Of a stretch of DNA of 64,000 bases, positions 23,601 through 37,000 are shown in pieces (position 1 is the stretch's first letter; each line of letters opens with the position of its first letter). This stretch comes from Aplysia californica. Taxonomy: Eukaryota > Mollusca > Gastropoda > Aplysiida > Aplysiidae. The notes under the pieces are model-generated. The model did no database searches and was not told the DNA's origin. It saw only the letters and a list, made by a program, of their open reading frames with translations. The position numbers were made by a program, and so were the translations under genes. The DNA is taken from contig NW_004797398.1 of NCBI RefSeq assembly GCF_000002075.1, forward strand, positions 373,956 through 437,955. Reading direction: 5' to 3'.

Positions 23601-26600
23601 AATCAAGAATCAATGATGATAAAACATCCAAGTACAAAATACATAGCATGCAACATGAGGCTCGGTTGTACTCATCATGCCCAAAAGTGAACATCTCTGA
23701 ACCAGGTAAATGGTTTAACGTAAGGAAGCTTGTAGACTAGACACACTGAACATTCAAAAATGGAACTTACAGTGTTTGAGGGCAACAATGTCAGGTGCTA
23801 TTAAGCAATATTTCTTCAGACTACCGTCCCATTTTCCAATATACCTAGCTTACTTTGATCTCTGAACTCAACAACACACCTACAGTCCAGTTTGCTGAAA
23901 CCAAACAGTTAATTCGAACAGTAGTAAACCAAAAGAAAAGAAAATTCACATTTTTTTCCTTCTATTTCGGCAACCTCTCTAACCAGAAAACCCAGGTATA
24001 CCAAGGAAAATCTGGCGATCATTCAGATTTCAATTCAAGCGGACTCCACTGTATATTATTTAATTTTGAATTGGCTGAAAAAATGCAAAACTAAAAAGAA
24101 CATTGGGAGGGGGGGGGGGATTTTTTTTCTTTTTCTTTTCCTGTGCTAGAGAACAATAGGAGCCCATCATTCTTCAACCCAGTGCGCAGCTAAAAAAAAT
24201 GATACTTTTTCGAGAAATTAGCTTTCCAAAGTATCTATCATTGCCTTTTGATAACAGCTTTGTTGAATAGACATTTTTATATTAAGAAGTCACATCTGCT
24301 GTGGACATGACTCTGCTATAATCAGAAGTATAAAATTTCTACTTTTCATTAAATTACCTCATACTCCTCCATTTCTATCAATATTTTCCCACTCTGAACA
24401 CGTGCAGTATATGGTACCGAGCAGACCTGCAATAAAAACAAAACACTACAATGTCAAATGCTGTATCTATTATTTTCAAAGAACATTCAAAGCAAGGTTT
24501 TGAACATTTTCCTCTCTTCATAATCTACTCCAAGTTCACAACCTCCTCATTCTCAAATTCAACTTTAACATAAAAACGTGTACATGCATACACAAACACA
24601 CACATACTCAGTAACATGTGGGCACACACATATCTGAAGAAAGTAAAGATTTCCAGAGAGATGCTAAACAAACTAAAAGTACTTGCAAAATGACTAGCTT
24701 TCACAGACTTGGGGCCAGGTCACTGATCTGATATGATGGATTAAAAATTCACAATGTTCTGCTCAGTAAATAAAAAGTAGGCTATTTATTCACAGGTGTT
24801 TTCTATAAAAACATATCAAAGGTTTCATCATACCAGCTGATAGAAAGAAACACAGATGTATATGAACAGAAGGAGAGATCAGCAACACGATCTAATTAAC
24901 TGTATCCAAATGGCAATATAAAAGATACAGTATAGCATCAGGGTATTTCATACCCCCCCCCCCCAACATCTCTAATAATACATTGGTTAAAAACCCCAGA
25001 ATAACGAATTCAAATCAATTCTCACGATAAAATGGGTTCCTGATTCATAAATGAATGGATATGAACACATGAGCACTGGAGGTACAGGTAAGTCCATTAA
25101 CGCTTCACAAATAAAAATCCAGGCAGCATCCTTATAAACATTGTCAGCAGTCAAACTATGAGACAAACGGGCTAAATTGTATCAACAGTCGAGCCACTGT
25201 GAACAAAAAGTAACAGAAAGAGTGCCCTAATAAAGAAAATTAACAACAGCTGACATGCATAGGGCTCAATATCACCTCATTCCTAAGGAGAAGATGAAGC
25301 TGTTAGTCTTAAAAAACCTTTGCAACCTATTACCTCAACAGGATCAAATTCCTCTTCTGGAAGTTCCCCCGTGTCTACAGCTTGAAGCTTTGGCAACCAT
25401 AACGACACACTTTTCTTCATTGCCGCCTTTGCTTCCTGAGGAATACATTCCGTAGTTTTGTTAGAATTCATTCAAAGTAAGATATATTTCTTCTTTTGAT
25501 TCTAGAAAAAATGAAATGATGTGGTTCAGCACATTAAAAGAAAAACTAATGATATCTACACAGTATGGTAAATTACTGTCATACTCCACATACTTCTGCA
25601 TCTCACTTTCTTACAATAAATGCCATTATACAAGGTGTCCAAAACGTTGCATACCATCCAGAAACACACTTATTGTTACAGATACTCAAATTGAGCACCA
25701 TTTTCATTTATACAACTCTCTACTCTGGACGGGCCGGGCCGGGCCTGTAGAGTGGCCACCACGATCACCAGATCTTACTCCACTTGACTTTTTCTTATGC
25801 GGACATCTAAAATCTGTTGTGTACACGAAACGTCCACGCTGTCTTGACGAATTGAGACATGCAATCACAAAAGAGAGTCACAGCAACATCCATCCAGATA
25901 CCCTTAGGAAAGTTAAAAACAGCTTTTTGCGGAGAGTAGAGAGTTGTATTAATGAAAATAGTGCCCATTTTGAGCATCTGTAACAATAAGTGTGTGTCAG
26001 GATGGCGCGCAACGTTTTGGACACCCTGTATATTGAAGCACAAAATATAAATACCAGCATATCAATACAAACAGCCTGTCTCTGTAGAGTATGCCAACTG
26101 TCAGACCCATAACTGGATATTCATAGACCTACACAGATCATGAGATATGAGAACAATCATAACAAATGAAAATTATATGTCACAATGAAATATCAACATG
26201 TACATAATGAAAACATAAAAGGTAGATAAATATATATACAACTTCAAAACAACTACATGTATTTCACCTCTTTTTCATTCTTTGACATCAAAAAGCTGGC
26301 CTTCACTTGCCATGCCTCAGCATTGTCTGGATCTGATGCTATTGCTTTTTCCACAAATTCTTTGCACTTCTCCTCTGCTTGATCATCAAAGCTGGAAGAA
26401 AAAATGGGTCATAAGACAAAACTCTGAACAAGCATGGTTGAAAATATTAGTGTTAGTATTGAAATATTTTACTGCACTTGAATTTGAAATTTAAAAAAAA
26501 GCACAAAGAATCCACGACGACCAATATTTGCAATTTATTCAATAACAATTTACATGGTTTAAAAGATTTGTTTACTTTAAACATTTCTGAATTCTTTGAC

Positions 26601-29600
26601 AGAGACACATACATTTTTTAAAAATTGTCTTGCTATGAAAGTAAACTTACAAAAAAGTAAGAAACAAATCCACAATATTATCAGTGATCCACAATGCTAA
26701 ACATTTTTAACCTAACTGGAAAAAAAAAGGTACTTGGGTATTTTGACATGTGCCAGTAGTATACACAGTCACACACAATCACACAAAAGTTAACGTTATG
26801 CACACCCACATGAGTGTATACAACACACATCTGGCACATTGAGATCAAAATGTCTTACCAGCAGTCTGTCAAATAAATTTCAGCAATAGCACAGTATGCA
26901 CTGGAGATGTCTTTTTCAGAAGCAGACCTGTCATTACTGCATGCAGCTGCAACCTGAAAAGGCAAAAAGTGATTATGGTACATACTGAAATCCTGTAACC
27001 CTGTCCACATGCCCTGGTCTTCACATTTTAGAATACTTCGAGCGCGAAGATCTCTTTGAAACTGTCAGTATTTCTAAATAAAAGAATTTTGACAGACTGC
27101 TATGTAAAAGCGTACGGAACGGATTAACGAGTAAATTTCCTCTTTGGAAAGTGGTGGCACAGATAGTAAAACATGACGTACGCATAGGGTTTAAAAAGAA
27201 AACAAACTAACAAACAATTCAAACCACAGAGTACTACTACCTTGTGCACATCAAAAGTAAGACCTATCAACAAACTAATGCCAAACTGTAAGCTGAATGC
27301 TTCATCTCGGCATCCAGCCAGCTAAAAAGATTTTTAATGTTTAGCAAAACTCAATTATTCTGCAGGGGATTTAGAGGTGCCTGTCAATACAATTGTATGT
27401 ATACAGTTGAACCTGCCATGACGGCCACCTGTATAAACGACCACTTTCCATTTCCCCTTGCGTTTTTTCCATATAATTCAACTGTGTACAGCGTAAAACA
27501 GTCACCTGTCCAATGCGGCCGCGGCCACCTTATTTTATCAACCCACAGTCAATTTTACCTGCCTGAGCCTGCCAGGCGTGGTCTTGCTTACCCCGATGCT
27601 TTGTCAAAAATTTTTAATCAGCCCCTGACACTGTGAACGGGCCGTCATAATCCATTCACCTGTTATTATTGTTAGTCCCTCCAAAGAATGTTTACTCTAG
27701 TTGACCAATGGGTAACCGTACTTTTCAACTGCTGCTGAGGAAAGCGTGGGATCCGTCATAACCTATAAGCCCCACCCACAACTCATAATCAAATCGTATG
27801 TGAGATAACCGGTCACTGTTTCGTTCACCTAATCTGTAACAAAGTAACAATAGATGTTAACGTGAACTAGCAACAGAAGCATTGCTCTTTCTCCGAGTGG
27901 TAGCGACCAAGTGTTTGTTTTACCATGGCTCTTGATCATCGTCTAACATTCATTGATTTTAAACAAAACTTATTTTACAGCACAACCAGTAAACCAGAAC
28001 ATCATTGAACATGACACTAACTCAGACCAAGGTAAGTCACACACATGAACAAGAGCATCTCAGTGAAACAAGACTCAATAATGCTGGCTTTGCCCTTTAA
28101 TACCAGACATTAAGAAAGACACATTAGAAAGCATAAGTAAATGGAGACTACTGAACCAAAAACAGAATACAATAATCATTGAGGACTAAAATCAAGAAAG
28201 ATGAGGCTAACAGAATAAAAACTGGAATTTTGACAGAGTACACCTGAGGATATCTATCTGACAGAGTTCAGTTACTCAGGCACTCTCACAGACCACTCTA
28301 CGGTATTAATAGAGAGCAACGGACACCAAGTCATGCCACTCTGGTAACTGTATAAAAAATGTGAGTCAAAATCCACACAGAGAAAGCCATGCTACTCAGG
28401 AACTCTCAAAGAATAAACAACTGATGAGTAACTAAGACAAGTATGTATTACTCAAAAATTGTTAAAGACTAAACCAATAGCTGGGCTCCATAGCAAAGAC
28501 TGAAGATTTATGAATTTGCACAGACTGAAGACTTACGAATTTGCACAGACTAATTTTCATTTAGAATATAAAAAAACAGGTTTCTAACATCATGGCTATT
28601 CCATACCTCCTCTGCTTCCTTTGACTCTTTCTCCTTGATCATGAGTTCAATTCCCTTCTGGTAGCATTGTACTGCTGTGGCTCCCTCCATGAGCTGACCA
28701 AGAGTCATGTACTTGCTGAACCCAGATTCTGGACACACCTCCACAGCACGGCCCAGACACTAAGAAGCAAATCAACACATGTAGGAGGTGTTATTTATTG
28801 GAATTTTTATGACACACACAATTGATTCAAATTTTAGGACACCAGCACTGAGAACATTGTGGAGGAAACTAACTCCTTTCCAATATTCCACACTTGAAGA
28901 AAATAACAATATAATGGGGAAAATAAGCCTGCAAAATCGCCAAAAGATTTTAACTCATGAATTATTACACACATAATGAACAGAAACTATAAACAAAAAT
29001 TAAGAAAAGTATAATGGGAACGCAACAAAAGATTATTTTTTTTCAGTCAACACCAAAACAACAAGCTTCAAATTAAAATTTGGAAAGTATTTGTCATTAC
29101 TTGAGTACAAAAAAACTAAAAACTCTTACATGCTTTGCAGACTCAGCATTGCCCAGTTCAAGAAGGAGAGAAGCTGATGTTTCAAGGGCACGGACATTAT
29201 CCGGTTCTGTCTCTAAAGCTCTCTGGCAAAATTTCTGAGCAAGCTCATAATTGAACTCATCAATTAGCTGTTCAGCCTATGGAATACAGGAATCAAAATT
29301 ATTATCAAATCACACATATATATATACTAAACAAATAAGCTAATTCTTTAACAAACTAAATTAGGCAATATCTTTAAGGAGCAACATTCATTGGAAAAGA
29401 TGACGTGATACAATATATAGATCATAAATTCACTGCCACAAAATCTCAAACTGCTTGCATAAACCTACTCTCTAACATTAATATGAAAGGACAAAAGTGT
29501 CTAAGTAAAATGCATATCACTATGACTATGAATGACTACTGGCACACATACAGTGCTCAATTTTATGCCTACTAGGGTTTTGTCTGGGTATGAACAGAAT

Positions 29601-29633
29601 GCCTCGAACATGAAAAATATTCAGATGACAACC

Positions 29634-29664
<31 letters not shown>

Positions 29665-30977
29665 TAGATGAATGAAAGTCTTCATACTTTAATTTGACAA
29701 AAAGACAAAGCAAAATAAAAATGGAATAGGAACAGTCATAAAAAGGAGTTTCATATTTTTTTTACATCAACCTTTTCTACTTTACTGAACATTTTTTTTT
29801 TTAAATCAAGATGTTTATTTAGCTTTGATCTCAATATTCAGTACAGTCAGGCAAAGTCTATAAGGGATGCAACAGTTGGAATTATCTGAAAAGGTCCATC
29901 TTCTAAAAATCATGTTGAAGATTGCAAATATGATGACCTACCCTTTATGCACATCAATAAAATCAAAGCAAAAGCCACCACATTCATCAAACACTCACTG
30001 GTGTTGAATGTGAATGTGAAATTAAAGTCTGTGATTGAAAACAAACAAGACCAAATATAGACTGCACCATTAAAAACTGATGCATTGACAGCACTCAGCC
30101 CATTTTAAAATCTTTTACCTTCTAATTCAAAATATCTGAGCAAGGCAAACAAGAAGTGGAGTACAAATACAAAGCACAACTAACAAAACCTTTCATGACA
30201 GATGAAAATCTTAAGCCCATACCTTGTCCAGTAATCTGTCAATAGAGTGTGCTGCATCAGTTTCCTTTTTATCTTCTGCAACTACTGATGTCACTGTTTT
30301 GGCTGCTTTTTGCTGCTCATCTGTTCAAAGCGACAAAACAGACAGTCAGATATATACACAGTACATTATTATGTGTTCGATTTTGAGACATCATATTCAA
30401 TATCAGTCGAATCTGCCTTAACGGAAAAGAGTGTAAGACAGAAACCTGCTGAAACAGAATCCCCTCTTGATATTTCCTCTTTAATTAGCTGTATAAAACA
30501 GAAGGGAGTGTATACAGACCCGGTAACCGGGAACAAAGTCACAAAGTATACAGACCCGGTAGGGGAACTCTTTTGTGATTTCGGAGAGTTTCTGCGCCCT
30601 CTTGGCTCAGGGTAGACCTAGGTTCTTCTAGATCTGTGGCCTAGGTCTAGATCTAGACATAGGCAGAGAGACATAAATCTTTGATCTAGTTTCGCGGCTA
30701 GATCTAAATGAAGATTGCGGATGTCTTTTCGATGAACGATCGTTTTTCCTCCGTTTTGGAGTTGGGGGAATCGCAAGACCCAATTTGAAGAAAAGAACAA
30801 TGTCATAATTTCAATCGAGCAGTCACTCTCTCTATTTCTCTCTCTCTCTCTCTCTCTCTCGCTCGCCTTCTCTTTTTCTTTGTTTGTCTCTGTCTTTCTT
30901 TGTCCCCACCTATTTCACACTCTATCTTTCTCTCGTTCCCTCCTGCCAACTGGGGCATGTCATTACATTTTGCTAGC

Positions 30978-31040
<63 letters not shown>

Positions 31041-34000
31041 TAGATTTCTACCGGCTGGGTCTGGGGGCTGAAACTTCCCGAAATCACAAAAGAGTTCCCC
31101 TACCGGGTCTGTATACTCCATGACTTTGTTCCCGGTTACCGGGTCTGTATACACTTCGAAAACAGAAACCTGTCCAACGCGGAAAAGGAAAGAAAAATTC
31201 GCTCTCTTACCAGGGCTTCACCTGACTAAGATAGAAAATGCTTTGCCCGCTCAGCCCTGATTTGAAAAAAAACTTGCAAGTTTGGTTCAGCAGGCTCTAA
31301 ACTTAACGCCATGCTGCCGGGCGAGGAAGGGGGGTAGGGGTGCAATTTGAGGGTAGATGTTTCCATGCTACCCTATCTATGTGAGCCCCGAGTGATGAAG
31401 ATGGTCATGGTGATGTGGGTTTGAAATCTCACGAGTGCCAGTGAAAGTGCTCGAGTGGCGCTCCAGCATGGAAACTTTCATTGATAGCCAGAGGCCAGAG
31501 GTGTGAAATTAGTTCAACCAATGCCTGCCGCCCTGGTCGTACGGCCAGCCAAGAAAAAAGTTCCTCTAATTGTTGTTACATGGGAGAGAGAAGTGGCATT
31601 GGTTAACTCTGCTTATGGCACCGATGGGCGGGGACAAGGGTAGAAGCAAAAACATTTGTTTTTTATTTTAATAGGTCAAACAGCACTCCTATGAAACGCA
31701 AGCACTGGTGGCAATAGATTTATAAGTAAGACTGGCGCATGTCATTATCAGAGAGGATGTCACTTGAGAAGTATGAAGTTTTGACCACTACTTGCCGACC
31801 GGACAATTTAAGCGACTCTTGATCCCACCGGCTGGGCCGTTGAAACCCCCCTCCACCTCCCCCTAAAAATTCCTTGTCTAGGACAGAATATTTACCTGAC
31901 TCCCATGTGATTCCATCTTACACAGGTTCGACTGTGTATTAAACAACTCTCACAAAGCTCAGCGTAAGACACTATTGAATATTTATAACATAGGGTGGCC
32001 ATTTTGGACAATTTCAACAGTTTTGAAGTACAGTCAAACCTGTGTAAGACGGCCACCCATTGTCAAGGAGAAAAGTGGCCGTATAAGACAGGTGGTCGTC
32101 TTAGGCAGGACTGATCAAGATAAAGAAAACAAACCATTCCATCTGAGGCCCCAGTCGAAAGTAGCCCATTATGTTGTCTTTGTTGGTGTTGTTGTTGTTG
32201 GTTTGTATTTCGTTTGTAATTTTTATTTTGTCGCTGATTTTGTACAAGGGTGACAATAAAACAAAATGTATCAGACAAGGAAGACCGAGTGCCATGTTAA
32301 AACAAACACATGGGTCGTCACCACTCGGAGAAAGAGCGACGCTTCTGTAACAAGTTCATGTTGACGTCCTTTGTTACTTTGTTACAGACTGGGTCAACAG
32401 TAACCACTCATCTCACTTAAGATTTGTGTATGAGTTCTGGGCGGGGCTTATGGGTTATGAGGGATCACACGCTTACCTCACCGGCAGCTGAAAATTGGTA
32501 GCTATTGGTCAACAGTGGGAGGGGCCTACGCAACATGATCGGTTGGAGGGACTACCAAACAACAACGATAGGTGATTGAATAACGACGGCTCGCCCACAA
32601 CGCCAGGGGCCAAAGCACAATTTATGACAAAACGTAATGGATTCACTAAGGTGACCGTCTTAGACAGGTATTATTGCTTAGTATGATAGGGGTTGTGTGT
32701 TAAATTATGGTGGCCGCAGCCGCGTTGGACAGGTGCCCGTTTTACACAGTTAAATTATATAGAAAAAACGCAAGGGGGGAAATGGAAAGTGGCCGATTGT
32801 ACAGGTGGACGTCTTATAGAGGTGGCCGTCAGGGCAGGTTCGACTGTATTTTATTAGGAACCAAATGGGAAATACTTCGTTTTCTCAGAATTACAAAGTT
32901 CTATCTCACATTTTTGGCCGCTTAACTGAGTTACTACTAAGGCCATGAGGTTAGAAACCAAATGTTCTGTGTTCTAGATCTATCAAAATCGTAAGATTAT
33001 TCTGAGAAGTTATCAAGATAGGGCAGCCTATTCAAAGAACTGCATTGGAAAAAGCTTGAAATATTGTAAAACTCAGAATTTTTAAAGTCAAATTTCTCTA
33101 AACTAGGTACTGAGCAAATAGAACTTTGAAATTCTGAGGTAGCAACTTACTGTTGAACCTGCCTTTAACAGAAACCTAATAAAAGAATCTCCCCGCTTCC
33201 CTCGATAACTTGCTTGGATTTACTTGGATTCAGAGCTAGAATCATAGCAGGCGGCACATGTCCATAGCTGCTCATCTCTCCTTTCCAGCGTCCACCTCAG
33301 GGTCTTCCTGCTAATTGTCTCCATGAGGAGCTGGTTTGAGACACGCCTGACCACTCCTCGGAGCAAACTTTTTTTCGCTGTGCCCCGCACACACTTTCCT
33401 TTTATTGTGTCGAGTGTGTGGGAGTCTGACTCCTCTTGGTTGTGAAGGCTCTCCTTGCATCTGGCGATCACCATTGGTGGGTCGAGCATGATTCGGCCAT
33501 TGGGTGCTGCTTTGCCGGCAAGTTCATCAGCACGCTCATTTCCGTGCACCCCGACGTGACCAGGGCAGAACACCCATGTAATTCTTAGGAGGTGGCTATT
33601 TGCAATGGAAGCTCTCCAGTCACTGTAGAGCCACCCACTCCTGATTTTTTCTAGGGTGCTCATCGAGTCTGTGACAAACAGGGCATGTTTATACGCTTCC
33701 GTGCTGATCCATTCCAGAGCCTCTGTTATTGCCTTGACCTCCATTGCCATGCTCGACGTAGTGCACTCGTAAGCTCCAGACTGTTTTTTAATTATCCTAC
33801 CTACCGTCAACTCGAGCACTGAACGCCCATCCAGATTACTGGCCACGCCTCACTGATCCGTCATTGAAGACAACAACATCACCCATAACTGAATTTTCCT
33901 CTACGATGGCCACAATTTCCGCATTAGTTGCACTTGCTGGCCACTTGCGACACTCTCGACCTAGCGTAGCTATCACCTTCATGAAGTTGCTCATGTCTTT

Positions 34001-37000
34001 CTCCGGCCTCATCCAGTCACATCCTCTTCTTATGTCCTCGATTTCACAGCACATATCGGATCGAGAGTTCGCTCCGCCTGCACCATCCATGAAGATCCTC
34101 TTTTCAATCTTTGGCGTACTTGGTTTCCTATTTTCGGAGGTAGAGGGTGACGTTCGTCTGCTGTTACTCGAAGGTAGGCCTTGACTTGTGCTAGCTTGTG
34201 TCGGTGGGTTAACGTTGGCAGGTCCAGCAGATATCTCATCGCTGATGCTGCTGTGTCACGGGTGCATCCAAGAACAGTTCTCATTCCTTCATTTTGAATG
34301 ACTTCGAGGCGATTTAGTTGGGTTTTGGATAGGGTGAGCATACCAAGGCCATAGTCCACTACAGACAGTACAACCGCTTGAAGCATGATCATAAGGGCGC
34401 GTTGGGGCATAGATGCAGCCATCACTCTCAGTGCAACAAGTCCTTTCCTTGCTCTGGTGACAATATTTGTCACACGGTCTTTTGCCGAGAGGGTGCGGTC
34501 AAAAGTAATGCCCAGGTACTTCAATTTCTCTTGCCTTTCCAACTGCGTACCTTGTATATTGACAGTAGGCATGATAGCCTTGACTGCTCTGTTGTTGAGA
34601 CTGGTCCACAGTACCCCTGCCTTCCCTCGATAAATTCCTCTATAATTCACAAAGGCAAAAACCTGCAAAACCTGGAAACAGAAAGAGAACATCCTTCCCT
34701 TCGGAGGGTTCTGACCAGTCAAAGACTGAAAATAATGCTTTGTTCGTGCATCCCTTAGATACATTATTTAATTGTTCTGAAACAAAATTCCCAAGTTTGA
34801 TTCCATCACTTCTAATCTTTACCATGATTTACGCCATGCTGCCAATTGTGGGGGTGGAGATGCATTTTGGATGAGTGAAGCTTAGAACTCTAGGCCTACT
34901 ACTACTTGCGGACCATTTAGGCAACCCTTGATCCCACCGTCACATCGTGTGTGGGTTGGCCCTCTGGAGACCACCCCTTCCCTCCCCTTAATTAATTTAA
35001 TGTCAGCAGAGGCAGAAGGCGGATGACAGTACAACACGGCTATAGCGAGACATTTGGTTCCAGAAGAAAAATTCAGCTGTAGGCAAGTTCCCGCTATAGA
35101 AATGCAAAGGGGAAATTACCCAAAATTTCTAAAAATCCACATGATTACCTCCTTTCCATATCAATAAAATATGCACTTTAGATTAGCCTTCCTTTTCTTG
35201 TCAACTTCGTTGATTATCTCGGCCTTTAATTCGAGTGAGAAGCCTTTCCTTTCGTCTTTGCTTGAAGCCATCTTTTCCTTGGTCTCATTGCTTGTGCTAT
35301 CTATTGTACTGGTAGGCCCACGGTAGAACTGGTAAAATGGATGCGTGTGTATATCTCTGAGCATCAATTATTGCAATTCAATGAATCAGGAATCACACAC
35401 GACACTCTTCTCTTCATTTTACCACTAAGGCATAGAGCTGATGCCTTGACTGCCATCTCACTTGAGAAGTCCAAGTGTCTGCCTGCAACAAACCAACGCA
35501 GAGCCTCTGCAACAAAATCAGTGCCCACGCGGACAGGCAAGTCGAACTGGAGAAAGCATGCCCAGAACCTCATAGCCGAAACTGAACTGGATACATACCC
35601 ACGCGAGGAGCTGGTTGTTTTACCCCCCCCCCCCACACACAACCGTGGAAGGCTGCATCATGCAACGTGACTTTTAGCACCGATCTTGTCGTCGACTGCA
35701 AGCGTGCTAATGAATCAGCAATCAGGAAAGCAGCAGCAGAGGCTACCATTCGATCGCTTCCCCTGCCCGATGTAGAAGTCTGGACAGACGGTTCAGCTAA
35801 GCACGGTACCGAGTACGGAGGCAGTGGAATACTGATCAAGACTGGTGATACCGAACTCGACCACCGTGTACCCGCGGGCCAGTATTGTTCCATTACAGGG
35901 CCGAGCTTGTAGCTCTCGATACAGCGCTGGGTAGCTTGTGGCACTTCATTCAGCAGGCAGCCTTCCGAACAGTGTACGCATCCATGTATGCACTGATTCC
36001 AGGTCAGCAGTCATGCGCCTCTCATACGGCCCTACCAACCAATCGAAAAGGTGGCATGCTCAATCTGGCAGCATCTGCACACCCTCTGTCAAAGCTCCGA
36101 ATGTTCCATCCACTTACAGTGGATTCCAGGCCACGCTGGACTGGCTGGGAACGAGGAATTTGACAGCTTCGCCAAAGAAGCAACAGCGCTTACCCAGATT
36201 GACACGCCAATCGATTTCTCGACAGCTAAAGCCGTCATCCACCGGTCGACCCGCGTAAAGTGGAAGAGAGAGGCGAAACCCAAACTGCTGTTTGCCCAGC
36301 CGCCATCATACCAGCTTGAGGCCTCGCTCAGACGACAGGACCGCCGGCTTCTCTTCCAAATGAGAACTGGGGGAAAATCGCCCAAGCTGAGATCATATCT
36401 CCACAAAATTGCGCCAGCAGACAACCCAGATCTGTCTTGTCGAGCCTGCAAGGAGGAGGATGAAACTATAGACCATGTGTTCCTGAGATGTCTCGCCAAC
36501 TATCGTGCCAGAACCCGTCTGCTGGGACATTTCAGTAACCCATTTTCATCACTTTTAAAGGACCCCCGGGCAAGTGTTGAGTTCCTGCTTGCTGTCGGCA
36601 TCTCTGACCGTTTATGACGTCCCAGCGACAGAAGAGAGAGAGAGATACTCTTCTCTTCTTTCACTTTTTGGTCTACCCTATGGCCAATAGATACACGCTC
36701 TCATACTGAGCTCCAAGCTACGGCACATCATTTTTACTTTTGGAGTGGCTCACGTAATCATGGTAATGCGTCTCTCTGCCGCCTCCCCCACCTCACTCAT
36801 CACTGCACAGGCCAATCACAACGCCTAACCAGCTAGAGCTCGCTCGATCTCACTGTATCCGAGTTCGGGCCTTTCCTTGCTCCGCTAAACCTGAACACAG
36901 GTAGCCTAATTGAATTTAATCTATATTTAAAAAAGGGGGGATTCCGGTAAGGTCCCGCTGTAGCAGGTGCCGTTAATGCATAGACTATAGATCTAGCAGT

